Source: Micromonospora sp. WMMD961 (lineage in GTDB: Bacteria; Actinomycetota; Actinomycetes; Mycobacteriales; Micromonosporaceae). Taken from it: a DNA stretch of 64,000 bases. The stretch covers positions 4,995,501 to 5,059,500 of the forward strand of contig NZ_JARUBJ010000002.1 in NCBI RefSeq assembly GCF_029626145.1, in the 5' to 3' direction. Below the pieces are notes generated by a model that ran no database searches, had not been told where the DNA came from, and saw only the letters and a program-made list of their open reading frames with translations. This document shows, piece after piece, positions 23,676 through 32,200 of the stretch. Numbering within the stretch: position 1 is the first letter of the stretch; each line of letters begins with the position of its first letter. The position numbers and the translations under genes are program-made.

Positions 23676-24722
23676 ATGTCGCACCACCTCGATTCCCCCG
23701 CCGCCCGCCAGGACGTCCGACTGGACATCTCCGACCTGTACCTGTTTCGCGGCGAACGCGGCACGGTGTTCGTGATGAACGTGAACCACTCCATCGCCAC
23801 CGCGGCCACCGGTCACGAGGTCCCCACCGGCTACCACCACGAGGCACAGTACGAATTCAAGATCGACACCAACGGTAACGCGGTCGAGGACCTCAGCTAC
23901 CGGTTCACCTTCGGCGAACTCGACCAGGCCGGCAACCAGACCGTGCGGCTGGTCCGACTCACCGGGGCCGACGCAGCGAACCCGCACGCCCCGGGCACCC
24001 TGCTCGCCGAGGGCAGCACCGGCCGGGCCACCGAGACCACCGACGGCCTGCGGCTCTGGGTCGGCAAGGCCGGCGACCCGTTCTGGATCGAACCGGACGT
24101 CCTGCACGCCATCGGCCACGCCCTGACCGACGGCACCCGCGCCGACTTCGGCACGTGGACCCCGGCGCAGGCCACGAACCTGTTCGCCGGACACACCGTG
24201 TACACGATCGTCCTGGAGATCCCCGACGAGCAGCTGCTCGCCGCCACCGGCCCGGACAACCGGATCGACGCCTGGGCAGTCACCAACCTGGCCACCGACG
24301 CCGGCGGCTGGCGACAGATCAACCGAGCCGGACACCCCATGATTCACCCGCTGCTCACCCAGTACAACGAGCAGCTGGGCGACCAACTCAACGCGACCCT
24401 CCCGGCGGACGACACCGCCACCTACGGCAAGGCCGTCGCCGCGGCGGTGGCCCGGGTCGTCGCCGCCTACGGCACGGCGCAGGACCCCGAGGCGTACGGC
24501 GAGACTGTCGCCGCCCGGCTCTTCCCCGACGTGCTGCCATACACGATCGGCACCCCAGCGGTGTACGGCTTCACCGGGTTCAACGGCCGGTCGCTGATCG
24601 ACAATGCTCCGGACGTGATGTTCTCCCTCGCTACCAACAGCGCCTTCACAATCGGCCTCACGAAGGACTCGGTAACCACGAAGCCGGCAAGCCACTTCCC
24701 GTACGTGCCCGAAGCCGCCTGA
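23676..24722 (+). CDS. DUF4331-family protein (first copy)
   Basis: A 348-aa member of the DUF4331 family: it opens MSHHLDSPAARQDVRLDIS followed by DLYLFRGERGTVFVMNVN, and contains TYGKAVAAAVARVVAAYGT and SLIDNAPDVMFSLATN. The family is of unknown function, often near peroxide- or metal-related genes. There is no signal peptide, so it is cytoplasmic. The ATG at 23676 has AAGGAG as ribosome site. It shares about half of its residues by eye with the second copy at 35077, including the block LATDAGGWRQINRAGHPM. It lies downstream of the hydrolase and upstream of a broken nickel/cobalt transporter gene. Confidence 0.87.
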   Translation: MSHHLDSPAARQDVRLDISDLYLFRGERGTVFVMNVNHSIATAATGHEVPTGYHHEAQYEFKIDTNGNAVEDLSYRFTFGELDQAGNQTVRLVRLTGADAANPHAPGTLLAEGSTGRATETTDGLRLWVGKAGDPFWIEPDVLHAIGHALTDGTRADFGTWTPAQATNLFAGHTVYTIVLEIPDEQLLAATGPDNRIDAWAVTNLATDAGGWRQINRAGHPMIHPLLTQYNEQLGDQLNATLPADDTATYGKAVAAAVARVVAAYGTAQDPEAYGETVAARLFPDVLPYTIGTPAVYGFTGFNGRSLIDNAPDVMFSLATNSAFTIGLTKDSVTTKPASHFPYVPEAA

Positions 24723-24907
24723 CGCGGCACCGTCCCACCTTGTCAGGGACTGCGGCTCTCTTGCGCAGCGGTGACCGGCCCTCGCCCACACGCGCGGCCC
24801 GGTCACCGCTTCCCCGGCAAGGCGAGGGACACCGGTGGGCCGTCACCATGAATGCTCGAAGATCCGGTCCCGCAAGGACCGCTACGCACCCAAGCCGGAG
24901 GAAGACC

Positions 24908-25215
24908 ATGACGACCACGCTGATCCGCACGCACGGGCGGCCAGCGACCAGAACCACCCGAAGGTCGTTAAGCAGGGCGGAGTGGGGCCGCCTCGGCGGG
25001 ATGGCCGCTGTAGTGATCGGCCTGCACGCTCGGCTGGGGCACATTGGCATTGCTGGTCGCACCCCAGCACTACATCGTTGGTACCCAGACGCTCGGCCTC
25101 GGTGTGGGATTCACCGCCTACACCCTCGGTATGCGACACGCTTTCGACGCCGACCACATCTCTGCCATTGTCAACACGACGCGAAAGCTCATGGACGAGG
25201 GGCAGCGGCCACTGA
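24908..25215 (+). pseudogene. NiCoT-family nickel/cobalt transporter, frameshifted and truncated
   Basis: An ATG at 24908 starts MTTTLIRTHGRPATRTTRR and SLSRAEWGRLGGMAAVVIG. After one frame change at about 25030 the sequence continues GWGTLALLVAPQHYIVGTQ, YTLGMRHAFDADHISAIVN and TTRKLMDEGQRPL. RHAFDADHI is the signature of HoxN/NixA nickel-cobalt permeases (second membrane helix). Everything after about 25215 is lost, which is roughly three quarters of the protein. It is therefore non-functional. It directly follows the DUF4331 gene on the same strand. Confidence 0.75.
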
Positions 25216-25389
25216 CCTCTTTGCGGTGCCGCAAAGATATCCGGGCCGCCGCTTCACCGCCTATGGCACCGGCCCCACGCGGACATCACTTACCAGAGAT
25301 AAGGGACCCACTGCGCCTCACCCATTTCGAATACCGACCGACACCTACCCGAATCCTGTCGAGACCACTTCACTGGCTCAATACCGTTG

Positions 25390-25935
25390 TCAGTGTTGGC
25401 TCGTAGGCAGGAAGCGCTTGATGTCCTGACGCTGCTTGAGTGGGACGGACAACGCCTTGTTGGACACCGTTCCTCCGAGGTGTCGTTCGGCGATTCGCCA
25501 CCCGTCGCTGGTGGATCGGAGGCGGTCAAGCACCGGTGAGTACGCCCAGATGCCGGGCAGGTTGTTGCTGCTCTCCACGGCGGCACCGGCGCGGATCTGC
25601 TGGGCCTGTTCCGGCCACGCGTGCCGGATTAGAAGGTTCTGATAGCGCACCATGACGCCGTCCACGTCCGGGTCGACGATGTGGTTGCTGGCGTGCCGGT
25701 TGACGCCCGGGATCAGGTATGGGTATCCGTCGGTGAGAAACGCGCGGATTTGCGTCGCTCCGCGGATCGCCCCGTGTGTGTGGTGAACCGTCGCGTCAGG
25801 GAGAAACGCGTTGATCATGGCTTCGAGGTCGTAGGCCTCGAAAAGCCAATTGAGCCGGTTGACGAAGTCGACGGCGCTGGTCCAGTCGCCAGGATCGACC
25901 GTGCCGCTGACACTTACCCGGGGAAACCCTGTCAC
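25390..25935 (-). CDS. SnoaL/NTF2-like domain protein
   Basis: A protein of about 181 aa with the fold signature FVNRLNWLFEAYDLEAMIN, AFLPDATVHHTHGAIRGAT and IRAFLTDGYPYLIPGVNRH, then WRIAERHLGGTVSNKALSV. SnoaL-like proteins are small cone-shaped barrels used as isomerases, cyclases or hydrolases in metabolite pathways; no catalytic role can be assigned. The GTG at 25935 has AAAGG nine bases upstream. An in-frame start at 26016 is possible, but the added residues (LLQKGATAPKNLRSQRCKA) look non-native. It lies between two relics. Confidence 0.7.
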   Translation of the reverse strand: MTGFPRVSVSGTVDPGDWTSAVDFVNRLNWLFEAYDLEAMINAFLPDATVHHTHGAIRGATQIRAFLTDGYPYLIPGVNRHASNHIVDPDVDGVMVRYQNLLIRHAWPEQAQQIRAGAAVESSNNLPGIWAYSPVLDRLRSTSDGWRIAERHLGGTVSNKALSVPLKQRQDIKRFLPTSQH

Positions 25936-26130
25936 AGCTTTACACCTTTGCGATCGGAGGTTTTTCGGGGCGGTCGCCCCCTTTTGTAACAGCATCGGCC
26001 GGCAACTCAGCAGCAAGTCAGGTGCCGTGTGTCGAGTGAAGTGCGTCGGGATCGTTCAACCCGGCCGCGCCGAGTCGCGGGCGGATACGCGGAACTGGTG
26101 CGGCGCCGCCGGCACGCAGTCTCGGTCGGC

Positions 26131-26692
26131 TCACCCGTCGAGTCGTTCGATGATGGTGGCGTTGGCGGTGCCCCCGGCCTTTACATGGTCTGCAGATTCG
26201 GCGCTGATGCCCTGCGGGATCAGCCCACCGGGATAGCGCGCGGCGACCGCGGGCCCACCGACGTCGACGCGGGCGCCGTCGGCCAAGGCCGCGCTGCCGA
26301 TCGGCACTCTACTCATCGACTCCACTCCGCAGGCGATGACGATGTCGTACTCGCCGGCGACGAGGCCCTGGGCGGCGAAGCTCAGCGCCTGTGGCTGCTG
26401 CTGCCGCACTGCCGGTCCACTGTCGTGCCGGACACTGACTCGGGGAGTTCCGGGGCGAGGGCGGCCAGGCGGGTGGTGTCGGTGCTCCATTCACCAACCA
26501 TCCCCACAACCCTACCGATCGCTCGTCGATCACGTCGTCGATCTCGACCGGGTCGAGACCGGGGAGCCGAGCGACCAAGATGCACAACGCGTGCGCGTGC
26601 AGGTCGACCGGGTGCGTCCCCGCCAACGCGCCTTCAGGCTTGCCCTTGGCCACCGGCGTCCGTACGGCCTCGACTATTACCGCGTCGCGCAT
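26131..26692 (-). pseudogene. acetyl-CoA acetyltransferase (thiolase), 5' fragment with two frameshifts
   Basis: From the ATG at 26692 the three frames together give a thiolase N-terminus: MRDAVIVEAVRTPVAKGKP, then VGEWSTDTTRLAALAPELP and VSGTTVDRQCGSS (the nucleophile Cys), then ALSFAAQGLVAGEYDIVIA, CGVESMSRVPIG and VAARYPGGLIPQGISAE. Frame changes are needed near 26515 and 26400. The sequence then departs from thiolase, so the C-terminal half with the HG and CxG motifs is missing. The gene is dead, yet its promoter keeps two perfect operators and a divergent intact TetR gene. Confidence 0.75.
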
Positions 26693-26710
26693 CCTCACTC
26701 CTTGACTCCA

Positions 26711-26781
26711 ATCGGACCGATCGGTCCGATCGTGCAGGACCGAGCCATGCCGGGTCAATGGCCACGGACCGATCGGTCCGT
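26711..26781. promoter_or_regulatory. two perfect GGACCGATCGGTCC palindromes, TetR operators
   Basis: ATCGGACCGATCGGTCCGAT (26711-26730) and ACGGACCGATCGGTCCGT (26764-26781) share the 14-bp core and are centred 52 bp apart. They occupy the gap between the thiolase relic and the divergent TetR gene, 36 bp or more before its ATG. GGACCGATCGGTCC-like sites are typical of TetR regulators of acyl-CoA metabolism. Confidence 0.75.
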
Positions 26782-26816
26782 TACGCTCGACACAACGCGG
26801 TGATCAAGGAGGGACC

Positions 26817-27434
26817 ATGGCCCGTACGGCGACTCAGGGCAGTCGGGAGCGCATCCTCGCTAGCGCGGGGGCGCTGTTCTATCAGCATGGAGTGCGGGCC
26901 GTCGGCATGAGCCAGGTGATCGTGGCGGCAGGGTGCGGGAAAAACCTTCTCTATACCCACTTCGCGAGCAAGAACGACCTGGTGGCAGAGTACCTGCGAT
27001 CCTGCCGCACCGAGCGAGATCGCTTGTCGGCCGCCGCCATGGCAGCCGTCGCCGGTGGTGACTCCGCAACCCGGCTACTGGAATTCGTCGCGGAGATTGC
27101 GACCACGGTGGCCCGTCCGGAGTTCATCGGCTGCGCCTTCCGGCGATATCTCGCCGAGTTCCCGCACGACGTGAGCGAGCCAGCACGGGTGGCACGCAGC
27201 TATCTTCGGGACACTCGGGCAGAGCTGGATTGGCTGGTCGCCGCCCTATGCGCTACCGATACGGATCGGCTCGCCGACCGGATCTGGCTGGTCGTGGAGG
27301 GCCTGTACGCCAGCGCCGCCAACGGGGGCGAGGCCGCCCTCTCTGGGGCCATCGCCGTGGGGCTTGTCGAGGAGCTGGTGAATGACGCCGTGGCGACTGC
27401 CCAAGCGTCCAGCCAGGCAAGGTCGGCGACATGA
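26817..27434 (+). CDS. TetR-family transcriptional regulator
   Basis: A 205-aa TetR repressor: helix-turn-helix at about residues 10-60 (RERILASAGALFYQHGVRA, MSQVIVAAGCGKNLLYTHF) and a helical ligand-binding C-terminus. The ATG at 26817 follows AAGGAGGGACC. It is divergent from the thiolase relic with two perfect palindromes between them, so its original targets were probably the thiolase operon and itself. It may now regulate only itself or genes elsewhere. Confidence 0.88.
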   Translation: MARTATQGSRERILASAGALFYQHGVRAVGMSQVIVAAGCGKNLLYTHFASKNDLVAEYLRSCRTERDRLSAAAMAAVAGGDSATRLLEFVAEIATTVARPEFIGCAFRRYLAEFPHDVSEPARVARSYLRDTRAELDWLVAALCATDTDRLADRIWLVVEGLYASAANGGEAALSGAIAVGLVEELVNDAVATAQASSQARSAT

Positions 27435-27619
27435 CGCAGGGTCAAGATCACGATTACACGGTGTGCTCGGTCGGTCGCAGGCTAGGCGGCGTGGTCCGGT
27501 GACCGGCGCGCCGACCCGGTCTCCGCGCCGAGCATCCATGCGGCGGAATAGCACGCTGGCGTGCTGTTCCGCGCCGACCAGGCCACGACCGCTCCGCCCG
27601 ACAGCGACCTTTGGCGCAA

Positions 27620-27997
27620 GGCGGCAGGAGCGCCTCCAGCCGGCGGGCGCGCTTCGGGACGATCCGCAGGGTGAACGCCCCGGCCCGGTCCTGCGGTTCC
27701 AGGGGAAGCATTTGGAAGCGAACCTGCGCCTGGTCGACGCGCTCGGCCGGGTTACGCAGCGGCTCGGGGCGACCACGAGCCAGGTGGCGATCGCCTGGGT
27801 AGCGGTTACAAGGCGAGCAAATCGTCCCACTGGTCGGCGCGCGGCGGCGCGACCGGCTAGCCGAGTCGCTGGCCGCCGTCGACCTGGTGCTCGGCCACGC
27901 CGCGCTGGACGAGATCGAACGGGCAGTGCCAGCCGGGTCCGCCTCCGGCCAACGATACGCGGCGGCGATGATGGCCACCCTCGACGGCGAGAAGTGA
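27620..27997 (+). pseudogene. aldo/keto reductase, 3' fragment with one frameshift
   Basis: The plus strand reads LRFQGKHLEANLRLVDALG, RVTQRLGATTSQVAIAWVA, and after one extra base at about 27812 continues GEQIVPLVGARRRDRLAES, LAAVDLVLGHAALDEIERA, ending MMATLDGEK at 27997. This is the last third of an aldo/keto reductase, very close to the gene at 18116 (LEANLSLVDAL, VGARRRDRLSESLAAVDL). The catalytic Asp-Tyr-Lys part is absent. It is either a decayed duplicate or the end of a related gene brought in separately. Confidence 0.8.
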
Positions 27998-28005
27998 CCG
28001 CAGGA

Positions 28006-28043
28006 GTGGTGGGCGGAGGGGTTTCCGACCATCCGCCCACCAC
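28006..28043 (+). terminator. 12-bp-stem hairpin after the aldo/keto reductase relic
   Basis: GTGGTGGGCGGA (28006-28017) pairs exactly with TCCGCCCACCAC (28032-28043) around a 14-nt loop, 8 bp after the relic's stop codon. It resembles the hairpin that follows the intact paralogue. The next 225 bp to 28268 show no gene. Confidence 0.65.
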
Positions 28044-28268
28044 CCCGATCAGGCGGGGTCGGGTCTACGGCGGGCCGGGCGGGGTGCGACGAGGCAGGGC
28101 AGCGGTGCCGGCGTGGCCGAGCAGATGGGGCGTCGGTTTGGGCGGTGCCACCAGCGCCAGCAGCAGGCCTTGGCGGCGTATCAGGGTTTGCGGCAGGCGT
28201 ACGACGGGGCGCGGTGGCCGGTGATCTCCTCTCGGTGAGGGTGCCGGTCACCGCGCTTCCCATGGGCG

Positions 28269-29402
28269 TCAGACGACGGTTTGCTTGGTGTTCGGCAGCT
28301 CGTTGACCAGTGACTGCGGCACATTGATTGTGTCCGCGATGATCTCGTGCGGGGTATTGGCCATCCATTGCATCACGGAGATGTCCTCGAACCGGGGATG
28401 GCGGAACATCTCCAGGTAGACCAGCGGCTCGTCGCCGGTGTTTTCGATGTAGTGACCGTATGCGAATGGTACGTAGCCGACGTCGCCGGCCTGGAAGTCG
28501 AACGTGCGGGCCGTGGCTGACGCCGCGAAGACCCCCATGCGTCCGGTGCCGGAGATGTAGTACTGCCACTCGTCGGTGTTCGGATGCCAGTGCAGCTCAC
28601 GCAACCCGCCGGGCTCGACCTCCACCAGGGCGGCGGCGGTCGTGATCGAGGCGGCGAAGTTGGTCGAGTCGGTGATCCGGACCCTTCCGCCGTGGAAATG
28701 CTGCGGGGTCTGGGCGGTCATTCGGTGTTTGAAGCTGCGCGGAATGGTGCCGGTGGGGCTGATTATCCGGTCCTGTTGTAGGGGCGGTGGGACATCGCCC
28801 TGGAAGATGTACTTTTCCCGCTCGGGCAGGTTTTCCATCTGCTCCAAAGTCCAGCCGAAGTTCTTCGCCAGGACCTGTCGGGGCACGTGGGCGAAGAAGT
28901 CGCTGAGCAGGAAGGTGTTGTTCTCCGAGAAGGCGCCGTCGTCGAAGACCAGCAGGAACTGTGCACCGTCGGCCAGGGCCTGAATGTTGTGTGGCACGCC
29001 TTGCGGGAAGAACCACAGGTCGCCAGCCTTGACGTCCTCGATGAAGTTGCGCCCCTCGTGGTCGACCGCGCTTATCCGGCAACTGCCGCTGAGCATGTAG
29101 GCCCACTCCGACTGCTGATGCCAGTGGATCTCCCGGTACGCGCCCGGCTCCAGCCCGAACTGGACACCGGCCATCGTGGTGGCGACGGGTAGGTCGCGGA
29201 CGGTGACCTCCCGTGTCCAGCCGCCCTTTTCCACCCGGGTGTGCGCCTGGGAGAACGAGAACTTGAGATTGGGCACCAGCCGACTGTCCGTTGTCGGTGG
29301 CACCACGAGATCCGGATTCTGTCGCTCGACTTCGATGTTGCGCCCGGCGAAGGGCGCGCTGCCCTGGCCGTCGCGCCGCGGCTCGGGATCGTTGTTCGTC
29401 AT
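28269..29402 (-). CDS. bicupin oxalate decarboxylase-like protein
   Basis: A 377-aa bicupin. First cupin metal ligands: His93, His95, Glu99, His138 (EIHWHQQSEW, PQGVPHNIQ). Second cupin: His271, His273, Glu278, His317 (ELHWHPNTDEW, YGHYIEN). The lid reads SENNT at 159-163 with Glu160, and Glu331 lies in the second site. With an offset of two, every ligand, the lid Glu and the second-site Glu match Bacillus OxdC, so a Mn-dependent oxalate decarboxylase (oxalate to formate and CO2) is likely. The ATG at 29402 overlaps the upstream ORF by ATGA. It is last in the manganese-themed operon. There is no secretion signal. Confidence 0.88.
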   Translation of the reverse strand: MTNNDPEPRRDGQGSAPFAGRNIEVERQNPDLVVPPTTDSRLVPNLKFSFSQAHTRVEKGGWTREVTVRDLPVATTMAGVQFGLEPGAYREIHWHQQSEWAYMLSGSCRISAVDHEGRNFIEDVKAGDLWFFPQGVPHNIQALADGAQFLLVFDDGAFSENNTFLLSDFFAHVPRQVLAKNFGWTLEQMENLPEREKYIFQGDVPPPLQQDRIISPTGTIPRSFKHRMTAQTPQHFHGGRVRITDSTNFAASITTAAALVEVEPGGLRELHWHPNTDEWQYYISGTGRMGVFAASATARTFDFQAGDVGYVPFAYGHYIENTGDEPLVYLEMFRHPRFEDISVMQWMANTPHEIIADTINVPQSLVNELPNTKQTVV

Positions 29403-29704
29403 GGCTGCTGACTCCTTACTTCCGGTCGGACCAGACTCATGGTTGGGACGGATTCGTCCCGCATACATGGCCGGGGCGGCAACCCCAGCAGGGTGCGAAC
29501 GGCGGGCCGTCCGTACTGCAGCGCGACTGCGCCGGGAATCGCGGCCGCGGTCGTGACCAGTGCCAGCCAGGTCCACACCGGAGCGCGGTTGGCTGCTCCG
29601 GCCCCGGCGAGCAGGCAGAACACGAGCAGTACGCTGCGTAGCCGGTGCAGACCGGGCAGGTCGGCCCGGCGGGGGCGGGCTCGCGGTAACGCGCCCGGCG
29701 TCAC
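29399..29704 (-). CDS. small membrane protein coupled to the bicupin gene
   Basis: A 101-aa ORF from a GTG at 29704 to a stop that overlaps the bicupin ATG (ATGA). It contains two hydrophobic stretches (SVLLVFCLLAGAGAANRAP and TWLALVTTAAAIPGAVALQ), so it is probably a two-helix membrane protein. No family is recognised. Its own start overlaps the stop of the preceding ORF (GTGA). The coupling on both sides supports translation. The N- and C-terminal parts are arginine-rich and less convincing. Confidence 0.5.
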   Translation of the reverse strand: MTPGALPRARPRRADLPGLHRLRSVLLVFCLLAGAGAANRAPVWTWLALVTTAAAIPGAVALQYGRPAVRTLLGLPPRPCMRDESVPTMSLVRPEVRSQQP

Positions 29705-30039
29705 GACGACTTCCAGGTCGTTGGTGGACCCTGAACCTGCTGTTCAGAGCAGGCGAGCAGCGTGGGTGCGAACACCAGCGTGGGGGGCCCGCCGATTCGC
29801 GTTCCCGGCTCGGCATTCGTGGCGACCGAGCCGCCGGGCCACCAGCCGTCCGGGGCGGTGGCGGTGCCATGCTGAATGCCGTCATCAAGACCTTCAGGAC
29901 GGCGGCCCGTCCCGGCGCTCCACCGCGGCCCAGCCGCAGGGCCGATGGGGTGGGGATCCGGCACCGTGTCGCGATCTGGTCCGCATACCCGGTGCGGAGC
30001 CGCTCGTCGGCTCCGGGCCCACTGGATCGTCGCGCGCAT
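29701..30039 (-). CDS. hypothetical protein in the manganese operon
   Basis: A 112-aa ORF with a good AGGAGG ribosome site nine bases before the ATG at 30039, starting 35 bp after the exporter gene and ending in a GTGA overlap with the next ORF. It has no recognisable domain or membrane helix, and its composition (many Pro, Arg, Gly, Thr) is only weakly protein-like. It may be a real small protein or a frameshifted relic; another frame across the same DNA is also open. Confidence 0.35.
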   Translation of the reverse strand: MRATIQWARSRRAAPHRVCGPDRDTVPDPHPIGPAAGPRWSAGTGRRPEGLDDGIQHGTATAPDGWWPGGSVATNAEPGTRIGGPPTLVFAPTLLACSEQQVQGPPTTWKSS

Positions 30040-30074
30040 GGCACATCGCCTCCTCGAATCAACGGTTTCGGCGT

Positions 30075-31220
30075 TCAGCTGAGGAACAACAGCAGAGTTA
30101 GGCCGACGAGGATCGCCGGGACCGTGGTGATCAGGGTTGCCAGCGCGGCAGCGCGACGGCGCAGCGCGGCCAGCGGGATGAGAGCGTCTCCGTCCTGGCT
30201 GATCGCGTTCGCGACCAGGGTCGTCACGGGCAGGCCGCCGCTGACGTAGATGCCGGTGAAGACGATCTGAACCGCGCAGCCGGGAATGAGGCCGATCAAC
30301 GCGCCGACGATGACTCCGGCTGCCCCGGCGAGTGCTAGTTGGGAGCCGTCGAATCCGGTGGTCGTGCTGAGAATCTGCCAGCCGAGGTAGGCCACGGCCA
30401 CCCAGAAGGTGATGAACGAGGCTTCGTGCGCGCTGTGGCGCAAGGCGTCTCGTACGGTCCGGGGTTGAGCGGTCTCGAGCGTGTCATCGGCGAACCGGCC
30501 GCGTCCGGCGGCGAAGATCAGCACCGCGACGAACGTCCCGGCACAACCGAGTATGAGGTAGGGGTCGACGCCGCCGAGTGGGGCGCTGAGCAGGGACGGG
30601 TCGACAACGTGGAATACCACAGGTACGGAGACCAGGAACGCGGGTGTGGTCAACCCCCAGAAGGCGGTGGACATTCGACGCTGCCGCTCCACGACCGGGG
30701 CGGGCCGGGTCAGAAGGGCCAGCGCGGCGCGCTGTCCCGGCGCGGCCGTCACGGTCGGCCCGGCGGCCGGGATGTCAACCGGCCCGGGCTCGCTCTCGCG
30801 GCGGACCGCCGGGCGATGCAGGGCTCGGGCGGGGTCGATGCCGAGCAGGTCCACTGTGTATCCGGTGGCGAGCCCGACCGCGAAGAGCAGCGCGTGGATC
30901 TTGAGGGCGAAGTCCGGGTCGGCGGCGATCACCACCCAGGAGGAGTCTCCCATTGTAGAGGCGAGGGCGGCCACAACCGTACCGAAGGAGACCTTGCCCC
31001 GGGCGTAGAGCGGCATGAGGATGATCGCGCCGCCGCAGCCGGGGCTCACCCCAAGCAGCGCTCCGACCAGCGGTCCTAGCCGGGGGTGTCGGGTGAGCCC
31101 GTCGGTGACCCGGCTGCCGTACCGCCAGCGTAGCCAGCCGAAGAGGGCCACCAGCACCGCGACGTAGACGCCGACCTGCATGAACGCGTCCGCTAAGGGA
31201 CGAACCAACAATTCAACCAT
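30075..31220 (-). CDS. putative manganese/heavy-metal exporter (ArsP_2-like, about 10 TM)
   Basis: A 381-aa polytopic membrane protein. It has the paired PGC motifs expected of the putative 10-TM metal-exporter family: LLGVSPGCGGAIILMPLYA near residue 60 and IGLIPGCAVQIVFTGIYVS near the C-terminus, each beside a hydrophobic helix, with a loop of about 60 residues between two five-helix halves. Relatives are annotated as putative manganese transporters, which fits the manganese catalase gene 67 bp upstream. The ATG at 31220 has AAGGG as ribosome site. Metal and direction of transport are inferred. Confidence 0.8.
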   Translation of the reverse strand: MVELLVRPLADAFMQVGVYVAVLVALFGWLRWRYGSRVTDGLTRHPRLGPLVGALLGVSPGCGGAIILMPLYARGKVSFGTVVAALASTMGDSSWVVIAADPDFALKIHALLFAVGLATGYTVDLLGIDPARALHRPAVRRESEPGPVDIPAAGPTVTAAPGQRAALALLTRPAPVVERQRRMSTAFWGLTTPAFLVSVPVVFHVVDPSLLSAPLGGVDPYLILGCAGTFVAVLIFAAGRGRFADDTLETAQPRTVRDALRHSAHEASFITFWVAVAYLGWQILSTTTGFDGSQLALAGAAGVIVGALIGLIPGCAVQIVFTGIYVSGGLPVTTLVANAISQDGDALIPLAALRRRAAALATLITTVPAILVGLTLLLFLS

Positions 31221-31287
31221 GATCGACCCTTCCAGTCGTCGGTCGCGCCGGTCGCCCCGAAGTGACGAGGCAAAGAGAGGCGGCAGG

Positions 31288-32154
31288 TCAGCGGCGGTTG
31301 TCGCCCACGCTGAGGAACTGACCGACGGTCGGCGGCGGAGTGCCGTGCAGGCGCGGGTCCCCGGGCGGCAACACCGGTTCGTCGGCGTGCGCGGTCGGGC
31401 TCGCCTGGTAGCTGAACTCGCCCTGGCCATCCGGGCTCGGGCCGGACGCCCACCTGCCTTCGGCCGCGTCTTCGCCGGCCGAGAAGTTGATGTACTGGTA
31501 GGCGAACTGGTTCTCCTGCTCCGCGTCGGGGAACGCCTCGGGGACCGGCATCTCCTCGAGACCGTCCTGCTTGAGCTGTTCGATCGCGGCCAACCACATG
31601 TTCTGGTGCATGGTGTCCCGGGCTAGGAGGAACCGCAGCATCTGCTTCACGCCGGGGTCGTCGGTCATGTTGAACAGCCGGGCGACCTGTAGCCGGCCCT
31701 GCGCCTCGGCGGTCACGTTGAGGTGGAAGTCAGCGAGCAGGTTGCCACTGGCGGTGATGAAGGCCCCGTTCCACGGCACCCCGTTGCTGTCCACCGGCAG
31801 CGGGCCGCCGCCGGAGTGAATGAAATGCGCCGGGTTCGATCCGGCGTAGATTGCGGTCAGCATCGGGTTGTCCTCGGCCGCCGCTTCCTGCACGGACAGC
31901 GGGGCGCTGTCGAGCAGTCGGGCGATCATCGTGCAGATCATCTCGACGTGGCCCATCTCCTCGGTCCCCACGTCGAGCAGTAGGTCCTTGTACTTGCCCG
32001 GCAACCGGCAGCTCCAGCCCTGGAACAGGTACTGGTTGGCGACGGTCATCTCGCCCCATTTGCCGCCGAGCACTTCTTGAAGGCGGCGGGCAAAGGCGGC
32101 GTCAGGGCCGTCGGGCTTAGCTTCGAACTGTAGATCCTTGACGTGGCTGAACAC
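31288..32154 (-). CDS. manganese catalase (non-heme)
   Basis: A 288-aa ferritin-like four-helix protein that dismutates hydrogen peroxide. The dimanganese ligands are in place: Glu35 (GKWGEMTVANQY), Glu66 and His69 (GTEEMGHVEM), Glu150 (NVTAEAQGRLQ) and His183 (RDTMHQNMW). The first three match the numbering of the Lactobacillus enzyme. It is cytoplasmic. The GTG at 32154 follows GAGGAGG. It is first in an operon with the putative manganese exporter, two small ORFs and the bicupin, all of which may use or handle manganese. A tandem repeat lies 48-84 bp upstream. Confidence 0.92.
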   Translation of the reverse strand: MFSHVKDLQFEAKPDGPDAAFARRLQEVLGGKWGEMTVANQYLFQGWSCRLPGKYKDLLLDVGTEEMGHVEMICTMIARLLDSAPLSVQEAAAEDNPMLTAIYAGSNPAHFIHSGGGPLPVDSNGVPWNGAFITASGNLLADFHLNVTAEAQGRLQVARLFNMTDDPGVKQMLRFLLARDTMHQNMWLAAIEQLKQDGLEEMPVPEAFPDAEQENQFAYQYINFSAGEDAAEGRWASGPSPDGQGEFSYQASPTAHADEPVLPPGDPRLHGTPPPTVGQFLSVGDNRR

Positions 32155-32200
32155 GGTGGCCTCCTCGGATCGCGGGCACCGGGCTCATTCCCCATCTGCT

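Noticed and set aside
29403..30062. An N-terminal extension of the bicupin gene up to 30062
   Set aside because: The added residues are low-complexity, have no ribosome site, and would cover two coupled small ORFs. The ATG at 29402 matches the known OxdC length and numbering.
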